Part shown: one piece after another, positions 21,673 to 33,613 of the stretch
Numbering within the stretch: the stretch's first letter is position 1
Layout: each line of letters begins with the position of its first letter
NCBI GenBank assembly: GCA_964019695.1
Contig: OZ026516.1
Coordinates: 103,478,368-103,542,367 of the forward strand
Direction of reading: 5' to 3'
Length of the DNA stretch: 64,000 bases
From: Loripinus fragilis
Lineage: Eukaryota; Mollusca; Bivalvia; Lucinida; Lucinidae
The notes under the pieces: generated by a model
Databases searched by the model: none
What the model was told of the DNA's origin: nothing
Seen by the model: the letters and a program-made list of their open reading frames with translations, nothing else
Made by a program: the position numbers and the translations under genes

Positions 21673-21825
21673 TACCCCATAGGGAAAACTTTTAACACTT
21701 TTGCAAACAGAGCTGACCAAGATCAGGCAGCTCTTGTAAGAGCTGCCTGATCAGGGTCTACTCTGTTTGCTTATGAAATTATGATATATCTGATCCTACA
21801 CAAGTGGACCTGACAAGTAATTTCT
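21673..21825. mobile_element. Palindromic MITE, family A
   Basis: Opposite orientation to 422-583: CAGGCAGCTCTTGTAAGAGCTGCCTG centre near 21743 and GGACCTGACAAGTAATTTC end. Confidence 0.75.
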
Positions 21826-21945
21826 TTGTTCTATGTACCAACATGAAAATTTATTTATTTAATTATTCATAGTGGGTAGGGCCTAGCATGAAGATTCATG
21901 GAGGAAAGGGTTAATTAATGGTGGCAAAATTGCTAGAGCAGGTAC

Positions 21946-22081
21946 CTTGCTATCAATCAGCAAAAGCTTGGTTAGAAGCAGCAAAGCCATTCCCTGAAGA
22001 TCACTAGAAGCTTTCTTCTCCCACCAACATGACAAGGATTTCCAGTGTGCTAGGATACACTCTAGTACTGTACTACCATCT
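21946..22081 (-). CDS. PRKDC: PRKDC exon (human ~1614-1657)
   Basis: 136 bases, CTATTTCCAG acceptor, CAAG|GTACCT donor. It contains ILAHWKSLSCWWEKK and MALLLLTKLLLIDSK, matching human ILQHWKKCDSWWAKD and MAVLALLAKILQIDSS. Confidence 0.92.
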
Positions 22082-22109
22082 CTGGAAATAGAAATACATA
22101 TTTTACTGT

Positions 22110-22440
22110 GTATTATCATATGAAGTCGCGTCTCTGAGTGAAATAACGCCATGCAATAAAATATATAAACCACTAGTGGTCCATAACAACGTTGCTTACA
22201 TAATCACAAATTTATAACATTTTTACGGCAGAAATGAGATTTCAAGGTAATCTTAATGTCATAAGATAAATAGAATCTAACATTCGCGCTCCTGTATTAT
22301 TTATTGAATTTATTAAACTCGTTGCGAAAAATAGATAAAATGCTGGGTAAGCCTCGCATTTTATCTCTTTTTCCACAACTCATTTAATAAATTCAATACA
22401 ACATGAGCACTCATGTAAGATCCTCTATCTATCTAATATA
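22110..22440. mobile_element. Palindromic MITE, family H
   Basis: Ends GTCGCGTCTCTGAGTGAAAT and CATGAGCACTCATGTAAGATC. Internal TTGAATTTATTAAACTCGTTG mirrored by AACTCATTTAATAAATTCAA. Copies: 50345-50680 and 60415-60745. Confidence 0.7.
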
Positions 22441-24125
22441 ATGAACATATTTTTTACACACAAAAGGTAGAAAAACATTTGGAGACACACAGGAATAGCA
22501 AATGAGTTTCAAAGGGTTAACCAATTTAAGCCTAGCTTCCATTTTATTGGACCTAGTCAAAAAGTAGCGCATCTGATTAGGGTCTTTTCTATAAAAGATT
22601 GAACATCCTTAAACCTACAACTGGAGTATAAAAGCAGCATGATGGCTCTTTATGCTAATTCCATGCAATTTCAAACATGCTTCACATCGGGGAGATCTTT
22701 TTAAGGATTTCTTAGAATATACCTACGGTAACTCTTGTATTAGTTCGTACACTCGAATAATTCGTACACCATAAATTATTCATGACCGGTCAGCTCAAAA
22801 TATCATGTATTAGTTCGTAAAGTGGTCATTTTTCATATTTGTAATTTTTAATAGTTCGTACACAACGTTTTTTCCGTTCATTTGGTCAATCTGTGTGTCT
22901 GTCTACGATGCTTTCTTTTGTCGTCGAGCACGCCAGTTAACAAACATATCAGTGAAACAGGAGCGTTTCGCCTGTCAGAGCGATCGTCAATGTCGCTTTT
23001 GCTCGTGCATCCAGCATTGAAGCATGCCAAACTTTTATTCAATGATAAACGCTAGGTTCAATGAACGTCGGACTGATGCAAATCGCGGAGATATTTTGTC
23101 CAGTCATGACAAAAATCAAATACATGTACACAACCACGCGCGCGTGCACGCAGTGTCCTACGTGTCTGTGATCATTGAGCCTTTCTGTGTCATAAATATG
23201 CCCAAGCGTCTTTTTTTTTGAATCACTGGATCCAAGCATGATGAAACCAGTGACCTATATCTTATATAGGTCACTGATGAAACCATATCGGCTGGTGTTT
23301 ATCACAAATGTTATCAGCGAAGGCTCAGGGGAGCCTGTGCTTTTGTGCAATCTCGTCGGGTAACTCAAAGTTTTGGAGTGGATGAAGAATCTAGACACCT
23401 ACGAACTCCCACTAATTAGCTGTGCGTTAAATGTGCGTGCATCAATTTCACTTCTAAGTTTCACCAAAACGCGCACGCAATAAGCGTAATAAAATAGCTA
23501 TATACATTGTATATCTGATGGAACTTTTTATCAAACAAAGACGACACTGATGAGCCTAGCGTGGCGTCCTCATGAAATTGTATTATAGGTCTTACACATT
23601 AAATGATTCCAATGGATCATCACACGTACGCACAGACGCACAAACCAAGATGAAAAGTGATTTATGCATGCTTCTGCATCATACTTTACATTGGGCTGTC
23701 TATAAAACGAGTCAGTTCATGAGATTATGGTACCTCTCGCACATGCAACCAGCGAAGGCTCAGACGAGCCTGCACATCCGCACAGTCTTGCCAGGGGCAT
23801 AAATACTCACATACAAGGAATGTTGATGAAGGTGCATGTCTAAAGTTAGGCTTATAGTCCCACTAACACCGCAACAATTGCTTGCTTTCAGATAAGAAAA
23901 AAATGGTCGAAAAAGCCTCTCGTTTACCGTCCGTGTATATTTAAATTTGCAACTTAGCTTTTTAACCCAATTCCGCGAGAAACTTTTTTGTATGCAAACA
24001 ACAAAGGCGCAGATCAGCCAGCGCAGTTCTACCAATTATCTCTAGAAAGTATGATAGCTAAACCTGCTACATGCAAAAAATAAAATTCCTGTCAGACATG
24101 CGTGCGCGGATCCAGACAATTCCAA

Positions 24126-24153
24126 GGGGGGGGGGGGGGGGGGGGGGGGGGGG
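24126..24153. repeat. G28 run
   Basis: Uninterrupted 28 G, next to AGACAATTCCAA. A hot spot for length errors and possible G-quadruplex. Confidence 0.95.
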
Positions 24154-24537
24154 TCAAATTGCTTCTCGAAGGGGGTTCGTACCAGTTTTTCTTCTAGGAA
24201 ACAAATGGCAACTTATGATTTTCATGGGGAGGCCCGGACCCCCTGCCCCCTCTGTCTCCGCCCATATCAGAGTTTCAAACAGTTTGAATTCACATATTTT
24301 TTTTTATTTTTTTTTACTGGGCCTGGTCAATTCACAAAACGTCTGCTAATTATATCAGCTGACGCCAAGGGCAAAGACAGCATGATCCTTTTTATGATCA
24401 AAGAGACCGCGCACATCAATTCTGGCCATGTGTTGTTTTAAAGTTTTGGGTCACACGTGATGATGGCCTTGACGCAAGAAAACGTACATTAAACATTAAA
24501 CAGTGGCCCAGGCGTTATGAACAAGTCGAACAGGGTT

Positions 24538-25021
24538 CATGCGCGGATCCAGGGGGGGGGGGGGGGGGGGGGGGGTCGAGGCCCGACGGCCTGGACAATG
24601 TTTTTTAGTCATCAACTTATTTTACAGTTTACAGAGTGGATCCAATGGTTTTATTACAGAGGGGAGGAGGGGTCCAACTGCTTCCAGGGGGTGGGGATGT
24701 CCAAAGAAACCCATATAACTTGTGATTTTCCAGGGGGGGGGGGGGGTTGGGACCCCCCTGGAAAATCAGGGGGTCTGGACCCCCCTGGAAAATCACAAGT
24801 TATATGGGTTTCTATAGGGTTCAAGCAATTGGACCCCCCTGGAAAAAGTTGGAACCCCCCCCCCCCCTGGAAAATGTTGGAACCCCTCTGGAACCTTGAA
24901 AAATGATAGTTTTCTTCAACTTCAGTAAAATAAGCTGAGGACTAAAAAAAAATACGTTGTCAGGGCTTTTTTCGTCACATTGACCCGGACCCCCCTGACG
25001 AAAAATCCTGGATCCGCGCAT
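24538..25021. mobile_element. GCGCGGATCCAGG palindromic repeat
   Basis: Left ATGCGCGGATCCAGG with a G24 run, right CCTGGATCCGCGCATG. Inside, CATATAACTTGTGATTTTCC and its complement (24709 and 24788) form a second inverted repeat. Partial relatives at 24098-24150 and 45304-45510. Confidence 0.8.
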
Positions 25022-26219
25022 GGAAAGCAAGGTGTACACGGGATAGCATGGTGTTCAAATAGCAGTGCAAAGACTAGCATGTGCATCCAACCCTGTTTCT
25101 GGCTGTAAAAGAGTCAGTCAGCCTCAAATCACGAAAGACAGATTTTCTCATGTAATGGCTTTTCCATGGTCAAGCGACCGAAGATGACAAAGTACGGGAA
25201 TCTGGTTCTACATTGATTGCCATAATCATAATCTTAGAATGCTAACAGCCTAACACCGAGCTATATTGGGTCCGAGCTAACACGTAAGGGGGTGTGCGAA
25301 CAAGCTGAGCATGTTATGTCGCCACAAGGAATACGACATATGATGAAGACTCGAACCAACCAACCTATGCAGAAATATAGGTGTTCATACAAAGCCTTTA
25401 AATGGAGTAAGCATTCGCAAAAACGTAAGTTGTAGGTCTTTTTACAATATGAAGGCAGATAAATGTACTACTCTGATTCATGAGAGTTCTGCGTTCCAGT
25501 TGTTCATATTTCATATTTAGAAGTCGCCATTTTCATTTTCAGTTTTCATTCCAAATCAATGAGTGTACGTGTACGTCTAACCTGTAGGACTGAATGTACG
25601 TACATGTATTGTCTTGTCTACTTCTATGCAGAATTTTCGAGGGTTCTAAGAAAATAAGAATCTACATCATGACCAAAAACGAAAGCTGCGATATACATTG
25701 CTCTGTTACGTTGTAGAGCTAGCCGTCGGTAGTGAACAGAAGTTGTATTTTTGTTAAGATTTCTCGGACCCAGTGGGTCCGAGTATGATTCCAATCAAGA
25801 CAATCGTCATAGAACAAGTCCGACGTGACATCTCTTCCGTAAAGCAGGCCTATGTAAAGTTGGCCTGTAACCGGGTGATATCGCCGGGTATACCGCACAT
25901 TGCAAGTGGGTCGGTTGAAACGGCACTCCGGACTTTTATGTTTGGTTGTTTATTTAAAATCTTTCACCATGCTATTAAGAATGTTAGTTTAATTGAAAAT
26001 ACTGATCAGACATTCAGCCTGTAATTAGGCTAAAAGGATAAACAGAAATTCCTCCCTCTTTGGCAATTTTCACATGTTTTTGGTCCCGTTTTTCGATCTT
26101 CAGAATTTCATTTTATTAGTTCGTACAGTCCCGTTTCTCAGAAAAATAAATTTTATTAGTTCGAACACAGCGAAAATTAATTATTTTTTACTGTACGAAC
26201 TAATACAAGATTTACCGTA

Positions 26220-26630
26220 ATGCATTTACTTCAAATTTGGTGTCTGAGTGGACAATCATATCCGAATCGATTATGCAACAAGAGTGTTTGCAAAAAAGTG
26301 TGTTTAAAATGCTTTTCTAAATAAAAAAAATATTTCTCAACTGTCAAATTTTGAATTTCCCAGGAGGAGCTTATTATTCATGAGATGTCATGACCCCTGA
26401 TTGTAAACAAATGCATGTGCTGGAGAATCATAACACAGCTGATAGCATTCATTGCAGCAGCAAATTACCTGGGTTAATAGCCCATTCACTGATTATCAAT
26501 GCTTTCGATTTTATTGCTGTTTTATTGCTCAGGAAAAATAACTATTATACATACATGTACCATCCGATTCATTCAAACAAAATTTATAATATTCATTTAG
26601 AATTTTACAAAAAAAAGATGCCTTTAACTC
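26220..26630. other. Intron, no recognised feature
   Basis: AT-rich, nothing identified. Confidence 0.4.
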
Positions 26631-26631
26631 T

Positions 26632-26845
26632 TTACATGCTTAGTATATTTTTCATGATTTTTTGTCATCTGCTGATTTTTCTTTTCTTTCAAAATAAGCA
26701 TTTTCAAAAAAAAATCCCTCAGAAATATTATCCGATGTCAAACAGTTTGAATCCGGATCAGGCCTGACATTTTCTTTGACCTGATCTGGGTCAAAACTGT
26801 TTGCAAAGGTTATCAGCAGACGACACTTCCAAGTAAATAGTATAG
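26632..26845. mobile_element. Palindromic MITE, family B
   Basis: TTTACATGCTTAGTATATTTT start, GTTTGAATCCGGATCAGGCC centre, TTATCAGCAGACGAC arm. Confidence 0.7.
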
Positions 26846-27103
26846 CACAGTAAATTCATAACTTAGTTTTTGCTTCAATATGTTGTCACAATAAGCTAAT
26901 ATTGCTAAAAACAAGACAAACTGAGGCAAGTCATTTCAAACTGTTAGACAAAGCTTATTTTTATGGTAAAAGCTCACAAAATATAAATGAAAAAAGGTAA
27001 TGTACAATTTCCTACCTGACTTCCACCCCTGAGCTTCCCCCGATTACTTTCCATTTCATTTCAGAATCAGTGAACAACATTTTGTTTCAATATTTTTGTA
27101 TAT

Positions 27104-27924
27104 CAGGGCTTGAAAATTGTACACGTCCGCTCGTATTTACAGGTGGAAGTTCGGTAAGGGCAAGTGGAAATTGCCATTTGCTAGCCCGACAGGACGAGTA
27201 GATTTTTTTGGTTTTGTAATTATTTTTGAGGAAAAAAAAGGAACTAACAAGCATGTTTTACAGCCTGTAAAAGCAACGCTAACACAGTGAAGAAAGATCG
27301 TTAGGTAGGTTTAAAATGTCACTAAAATGTGACCGGATGTTTACACTAGTCATCAGTAAATGCAGCCCAGTAAAATCTGGTTGATCTTTGAACTAAATAC
27401 CGGGACACATTGGTAAATCAATTTGGCGTAAGAGTTTGAAAGTATAAAGCCGACTTTCCGGATTTTATCTCTGTATACGAAAACGGGGGTCAGTCTGATT
27501 ACTGCAGGATACCGCAGGCTACCACAAGGTTGATGGTCCTGATCTTGTGGAATACAATCCCACAGAAAGCATTATAAACTGGTTAAACAGTGGTAGAGAC
27601 TATACATATTAAGGGGCACATATGTACTGGTCCAAGGGGTCCAAAGGCTGCTGCAACTCAGTCTGATGCAGATGACTGAATAGTCTGATCATGGCTGAAA
27701 GGGAATAGTGTAAACCACAGTTTTATTTGTTTTGACATATATTACTAGTCAGTTGATGTCACATGTCACCTAAAACTAATTGTAAATAAGTTACTGAATT
27801 ATGTGTTTTGTCTCTTTTAAAATACCAGACTTAAGGACGAGTTCAACTGGAGTAAAGACGAGTGAAAAATTTAGACCACTTGCCCCACAGGACGAGTAGG
27901 CCCAAAAAATAATTTCGAGCCCTG
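27104..27924. mobile_element. 821-bp CAGGGCTTGAAAATT TIR element
   Basis: Inverted ends CAGGGCTTGAAAATT / AATTTCGAGCCCTG, subterminal CAGGACGAGTAG repeats on both sides. Flanked by TATAT on both sides. hAT-like end sequence, but the apparent duplication is five bases. Non-coding. Confidence 0.72.
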
Positions 27925-28700
27925 TATATCCAAATATAAAACAGTAAATAATAGTATTCCAAAATAATGTTTTTGTCATATTCACACACAACTGGGAAAT
28001 TACTGGAATTTGGCGGGAGATAAATCCCCAAGGATACATTTAGGTCAAGACATGTCAGGGAGATGCCATTATTAATGGGCGTTGTAATGGTAACTGCTCT
28101 TTTATTAGATTTTGATTCAACTTTTATCAAATAGGTGCAAAACTTTGTTTCCATGAAATAAGTATTTGTCATAATTGAAAGCTTTATAGTACAACTGTTT
28201 CAGTTGCTTACAATAACTAGATGAAGCAATATGTGTATCATGAGTTCCACCTGAATATAAAAAATGGAATGAACTGCCCCCTTAATGACCTAGCTGGTGC
28301 CATGGTAAGTTTTTGGGCAATGAAGTTGAGTCATTTTATCCAGGGTGTATCTAAGTAAATATACAAGGTCAGATACTATAGGTCTTTCTAAAATATAATT
28401 ATGCAGAAATTCTCATTCTTCTGCAGGTAATATGAATCAGCTGATTACCTAACTGACCTTTCTTGCAGTTCAATAGCCCCAGTAAACCTGCTGGAACCAT
28501 TATTGATTTTCTGGCATTTGATGGACAGCTGAATTTAATCTCTACCTGCAGATAAACACGCCTATAATCTGCGGTACCCTGGTACCGAAAGTTGCAGGTT
28601 TAAATGAATATGGCTATTAAGAAAGAAAACAGTGCAAACCCTGCTGGAATGCTGCTTTTCTCATCTGGGTCTTTATTGTTTCATCCATGTTCAAATAATT
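27925..28700. other. Intron, no recognised feature
   Basis: Nothing beyond AT-rich sequence; short frames only. Confidence 0.4.
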
Positions 28701-28710
28701 CTTCACTCAC

Positions 28711-28958
28711 TTTTTCCTGAGCTCTCTGTCCCTGCTCAGCAAATCAACAGTTGACGTGAGAATGGTGCACACCCTCCTAGAGTCAGGCTCGGCCCTCTTC
28801 ACCAGCAATGGTACCACCTCTTTTATACATGTAATACAGTACTGGCAGATAGAGGACCGGAACATAGAGAAGAACATGTCCCCATAGGCTTGCTCTGAGG
28901 CCTGGCTGGCACTACCTATCTTGGTCTTATCTAATACTGATTCTACTAGCTTCTTAGC
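28711..28958 (-). CDS. PRKDC: PRKDC exon (human ~1525-1613)
   Basis: 248 bases, AACTTCAG acceptor, AAAA|GTGAGT donor; the longest coding exon here. It starts AKKLVESVLDKT and contains YGDMFFSMFRSSI and RRVCTILTSTVDLL, aligned with human CERLVSLLLNPA, YFYSLFSETI and MVSAVLNGMLD. Two bases carry into the next exon. Confidence 0.88.
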
Positions 28959-29089
28959 CTGAAGTTAGATGAATGGAAAATTCTATGTAACATGGTCTAG
29001 GAAAGATTCTTTCTTTAACCAAAATAAAAATTAATCTGATTATCACAGAAAAGAAAAAAAACAACAAATTAAAATCAGGCCTCCAGATA

Positions 29090-29235
29090 AGAGTGCGTAC
29101 TGGAAAATTATTTTTCTTATTTCTCAACCAAAACATATTTTATGGGTACTCAAAAGAACCGTCTCAATTAGATTGTTCTTTTGAGAACCCAAAACACATG
29201 TTTAAATTGATGGGTAAGGAATTAAATGCATTTTA
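29090..29235. mobile_element. Palindromic MITE, family C, intact copy
   Basis: CAACCAAAACATATTTTATGG, CTCAAAAGAACCGTCTCAA, then the mirrored arm and ACACATGTTTAAATTGATGGG. Confidence 0.8.
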
Positions 29236-29336
29236 GATGCACCAGATATCCTTATCTGGACCTATGTAAAATTGATAAAACTCATTTTAGTATAGCTTCT
29301 TTCAAATACTGAAATAAACAAAAAAGAATTGTCAAC

Positions 29337-30482
29337 TAGAAATGTGTCCATAGGACATGGATGCCCACTCTATTGCCAAATTCGCATAATAGGGAATTGT
29401 CATTAACAAGGGCCATAACTCCTGAAGGCATGATGCGATATGGGTCATTCTGAAACTTGAAGACATTATGGTACTTAATAATGTGACCAAGTTTCATAAA
29501 ATTCTGATAAAAAATATTCGACTTAGAGAGCGGACATCGTTTCAAATGGTGCAATTTCATAAACAAAGGGCCATAACTACTGAAAGCATGGTGCAATATG
29601 GACCATTATCGAACTTGAAGAAGATGTCTTGGTACTAAACAATGTGACCAAGTTTTATAAAATTCTGATCATAAATATTTGACTTAGAGAGCGGACATCG
29701 TTTCAAATGGTGAATTTTCATAAACAAAGGGCCATAACTACTGAAAGCATGGTGCGATATGGACCACTATCGAACTTGAAGAAGACATCATGGTACTGAA
29801 CAATGTGACCTAGTTTCATAAAATTCTGATCAAAAATATTCGACTTAGAGAGCAGACATCGTTTCAAATGGTGAATTTTCATAAACAAAGGGCCATAAAT
29901 ACTGAAAACATGGTGCGATATGAACCATTATCAAACATGAAGAAAACATCATGGTGCTAAACAATGTGAGCAAGTTTCTTAAAATTCTGATCAAAAATAT
30001 TCGAGTTAGAGAGCGGAAATTGTTTCAAATGGTGAATTTTCATCAACAAAGGGCCATAACTACTGAAAGTCTAGTGCGATATGGACCATTATCAAACTTG
30101 AAGAAGACATTATGGTACTTAACAATGTGACCAAGATTCATAAAATTCTGAAAAAAAATATTCGAGTTAGAGAGCGGACGACGTTTAAAACAGTGAATTT
30201 TCATCAACAAAGGGCCATAACTACTGAAAGCCTGGTCCGATATGGACCATTATTGAACTTGAAGAAGACATTATGGTACTAAACAAGGTCAGATATGGAC
30301 CATTATTGAACTTGAAGAAGACATTATGGTACTAAACAATGTAAACAAGTTTCATAAAATTCTGATAAAAAAATATTCGAGTTAGAGAGCAGACGTCGAT
30401 CGGGACGTACGTACGTAAAGTACGGACGGACAGACAGGGGTAACACTTAATGCCTAAGCCATTATCATGTCGGGGGCATAAA
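29337..30482 (+). mobile_element. Pearl-like element with ~160-bp tandem core
   Basis: Six to seven diverged units with GGGCCATAACTACTGAAAGC, then TTAGAGAGCGGAC. Then GTACGGACGGACAGACAGG and the right end CATGTCGGGGGCATAAAA. Same plan and orientation as 17640-18655 but an unrelated core. Confidence 0.8.
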
Positions 30483-30612
30483 AATCAATTTGCCAAATGC
30501 CAAAATATGAGATATCAGATATGAATAAAAATTTTGTTAAAATTTTGTGTCATTTGATCGTTTGATCTACAATGTTTCAGATGTGAAAGTACTACGCATA
30601 AGTCTAACTTAC

Positions 30613-30720
30613 AGGTAATCCTAGAGCAAAACACAATTTTAGCATCTCCTTGGCAACCAGAAGTGCTGTTGGGGTCAAGGTCACTGATGTTATATTACTT
30701 GTGGTCTTACAAGATATACC
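30613..30720 (-). CDS. PRKDC: PRKDC exon (human ~1489-1524)
   Basis: 36 codons in phase 0, CTTTGCAG acceptor, CCT|GTAAGT donor. It ends ALLVAKEMLKLCFALGLP, aligned with human [20 protein letters not shown]. The first half (TTSNITSVTLTPT) is divergent. Confidence 0.85.
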
Positions 30721-30828
30721 CTGCAAAGATAAAAAAAAAATATTTAAGCTATCGTCAAGTTCTACAGAAACAGCAGAAATTCTCAATGACAAAATCACAG
30801 AAGACATTTACAAATTTCATTGCTACTT

Positions 30829-31050
30829 TTAACTCTTCCCATGCTAGCAGTGACTTTGGTTGTCTGCTGGTAACCTTTGCAAACAGCTTGGAGCCAGATC
30901 AGGACCGATCAAATATCAGTTCTGATCTGGTGCCAAACAGTTTGACACTCTGATAGTGTTTGTGAAAGAATTTTTGAAAAACATATTTTGGAAAGTCAGC
31001 AAATGACAACAAAAGCATGAAAAATTACATAGCATGTAAAAAATTAAATT
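30829..31050. mobile_element. Palindromic MITE, family B
   Basis: CTTCCCATGCTAGCAGTGAC start and CAGCTTGGAGCCAGATCAGG centre. It lies ~110 bases upstream of the PRKDC acceptor at 30720. Confidence 0.7.
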
Positions 31051-31082
31051 TCTACTCTTATCCTTCCAAATTATTTTGTCCT

Positions 31083-31265
31083 GACAAATGTTGCCTGCTT
31101 ATAATGCCTGTTGCATATATTCAAAAGGGCTTCACAACACTGTTATCATGGAAGCAAATAATTTGAAGCTTGATCAGTCAGCAAAGAGCAGTTTGATCAA
31201 GCTTCAAATTGTTTGCAATACAGGCTACCAAAATACAAAAGCAGATGAGAGAGCAGATGGTAATT
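31083..31265. mobile_element. Palindromic MITE, family F
   Basis: CAAATAATTTGAAGCTTGATC mirrored by GATCAAGCTTCAAATTGTTTG around 31182. Confidence 0.7.
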
Positions 31266-31301
31266 GTCATAAATGGTTTGGGCTTTCAAGTAATCTTATA
31301 C

Positions 31302-31476
31302 CTGGTAAACATTTTCAAACAGCTGTTGGCTGAATTGATCCTGTTTTATCTTCTGGAAACTGGGTAGAAGCAGATCAACACTGTGTAGTTGTCCGTAACC
31401 TGCCAGTAACTGCTGCAGACGAAGATGGTCTATTACAGGGTCATCCAGAGACAGTGGTAGGAGACTCACTAAATTC
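31302..31476 (-). CDS. PRKDC: PRKDC exon (human ~1427-1488)
   Basis: 175 bases, TTTTCAG acceptor, CAG|GTATAA donor. It reads NLVSLLPLSLDDPVIDHLR then LHSVDLLLPSF, matching human LCAVNLYGPDAQVDRSRL and LHRAGLLHNIL. A 34-bp tandem repeat lies about 280 bases upstream in the intron. Confidence 0.88.
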
Positions 31477-31756
31477 CTGAAAATCATTAAATACATATCA
31501 TGGTACTACAAAAGTTTGGCTACACTGATAGACAAAGTATACATTTTACAGAAACAATATTAAAATATACTTAAACGCAAAAGTTTCACAACTCTTACTA
31601 AAATGCTATTTCCTTCTTTTTGACCCAAATATTTCACTCAGTGATATTTTGATTGACAAGTCCAATGATTTGCCTTCCATACAACATGAAGATCAGACCA
31701 GTGAGACTTTCGATTGCAGATCTTAAACAAGAAATGTAAGGCAACCAAAATTTGAA

Positions 31757-32045
31757 AAGTCACAGAGATACAATACCTTACATTTTTCGAGTCACAGAGT
31801 TACAACCCCTTACATTTTATTCGAGTCACAGAGTTACAACACCTTACATTTTATTCGAGTCACAGAGTTACAACACCTTACATTTTATTCTAGTCACAAA
31901 GTTACAATACCTTACATTTTAATCGAGTCACAGAGTTAAAATACCTTACATTTTATTCGAGTCACAGAAATACAATACCTTACAATTTATTTGAGTCACA
32001 GAGTTACAATACCTTACATTTTATTCCAGTCACAGAGTTACAATA
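31757..32045. repeat. 34-bp tandem repeat, about nine units
   Basis: GAGTCACAGAGTTACAACACC-type units; GTCACAGAG recurs at 31791, 31825 and 31859 (34-base steps). Some units lose a few bases. It lies in the intron before the PRKDC exon at 31476. Confidence 0.92.
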
Positions 32046-32448
32046 CCTCACATTTTAATTGAAAAAGGTGTTTAACCATTATCTGTTTTCAAAAGCAGAA
32101 GGGCAGAAAAATCAAAGTAGTTTTATTTTATGCACTTGTTAAGGTCATTACATCAGAGTTAAGCCTTCAATATTTGAAGTAATTGGCCGTTTAAACACAA
32201 CTGAACGTCAATATTCATGTTTTTTAATGCCACAAGTGAAAGCCTTCAACACAATGCATAGAAGACAAACAATTTTGATAAATTGGTTGACATTAACAAA
32301 GAAACGCAGTGACTTTGATCGTTGATAACTTTATTTGTTAAACCTTTAAATGTTTTCCGCCTGTTACAACATCTGGCTAACACATCGCTACATTTGTTTT
32401 TTTTTAATCAAGATAACTATCTTTATGCTAGACTTAAATCATTGAAAT

Positions 32449-32914
32449 CAGGGTTCGTACGGAAATGGAAAAACAGAATTCCAGGACTTTTCCAGGACTA
32501 TTCCAGGACTTTTTTTAATTTTCAAGAACTCAATTTCTTCCCAATTTTGTATAAAATAACGCAAAAAATGCACTTTTTCCAGCCGGAAACGTCGAAGCGA
32601 AAAGGCGCACTTGTTTTCTCTGATTCTGATTCCAGTGATGAAAATTGAATAGAATAGAATATGAGTCGTACCTTGCTCTTCGACGTGTATCTAGCGATTT
32701 TCACTCAGTTTTTTTTTTTTGCGATTTTCACAGTTTTTTTTTTGTGGATCCCATAAATCTGAAAGGACTCGTTGTAATTTAGATTTTTCAAAGACTAATT
32801 CATATTTTCAAGGATGATTTTACAAAATTCAAGGACAATTCTAGGACAAAATTCCAGGAGTTTTCCAGGACCAAGGTCAAATTCAAGGACTTTTCCAGGT
32901 ATGTGGGCACCCTG
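32449..32914. mobile_element. 466-bp CAGGGTTCGTAC hAT-like MITE
   Basis: CAGGGTTCGTACGGAAATGG at left, GTATGTGGGCACCCTG at right. Many TTCCAGGACTTTTCCAGGAC words near the ends. A related element is at 56354-56757. Confidence 0.72.
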
Positions 32915-33236
32915 GAATTACAATGACGTCATTATAACATCAGAATGAAGAGCATGATCAAAACAGATTTACGGTAAATCATTCCACATTGTGCAGGAGC
33001 ATAAGATATGATTACATGAATATTCTAACATGGTCCATACGGAAGAAAACACAGATATAAAACGGTTGCAAAACTTTTGCATTTCCGTAAATAACCTGCT
33101 CACCTGTTTGTAAAGATGAAATCGCATGAGCACACCCAGAATATTCAAGTTGCTGCCTATTCTGTGCTTCTATACAATATTTCTGAATCATTTTAACTAT
33201 TTTCCCACCAGTCACTACTTTGGAATGCGGCTCTTT

Positions 33237-33390
33237 CATCTGCTTATGTATTTAGGTAGCCTATATTGCAAACAGTATGGACCAAGATCAGACTTCTCCC
33301 AGTCCGACCTGGGTACATATTGTTTACAATATAGGCTACATAAGAACATAAGCAGAATAGAGAACGGACGGCAAAAGTCATGACTGGTGG
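33237..33390. mobile_element. Palindromic MITE, family F
   Basis: TAGGTAGCCTATATTGCAAAC mirrored by TTTACAATATAGGCTACATA. Confidence 0.7.
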
Positions 33391-33613
33391 CCTAAGGGTT
33401 AAAAGAACCATCAAGGCATATCATTGATAGCAAAGTAAGTACAGACAATTTTTGGTCATATTTTACTTGCAGACCAATTCCTTTTAACTCATATAGTGCT
33501 TTTATTACACTATGATATAATGCATATAAAAGAAAGTAACATATATAACTGTAAAAATAGGTGCCTTAATTAGTTACAATTTTACTGTTAGTCATTAGCT
33601 TTCAATTAAAAAC

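Larger units (their letters stand above)
22736..26217. mobile_element. 3.5-kb TIR element with TTAGTTCGTACA subterminal repeats
   Basis: Ends CGGTAACTCTTGTATTAGTTC (left) and GAACTAATACAAGATTTACCG (right), flanked by TA. TTAGTTCGTACA-type words recur near both ends (22740-22865, 26115-26200). The interior has no recognised transposase. It contains G-runs, the GGATCC palindromic repeat and an unidentified 83-codon plus-strand frame at 25773-26024. Superfamily unassigned; TA duplication suggests Tc1/mariner-like or similar. Confidence 0.75.

Noticed and set aside
24517..24906. 129-codon glycine-rich plus-strand frame
   Set aside because: Product of G-runs and the GGATCC palindromic repeat.
31757..32045. 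Possible CRISPR-like regular repeat
   Set aside because: Units are contiguous 34-bp tandem repeats with no spacers, in an animal intron.
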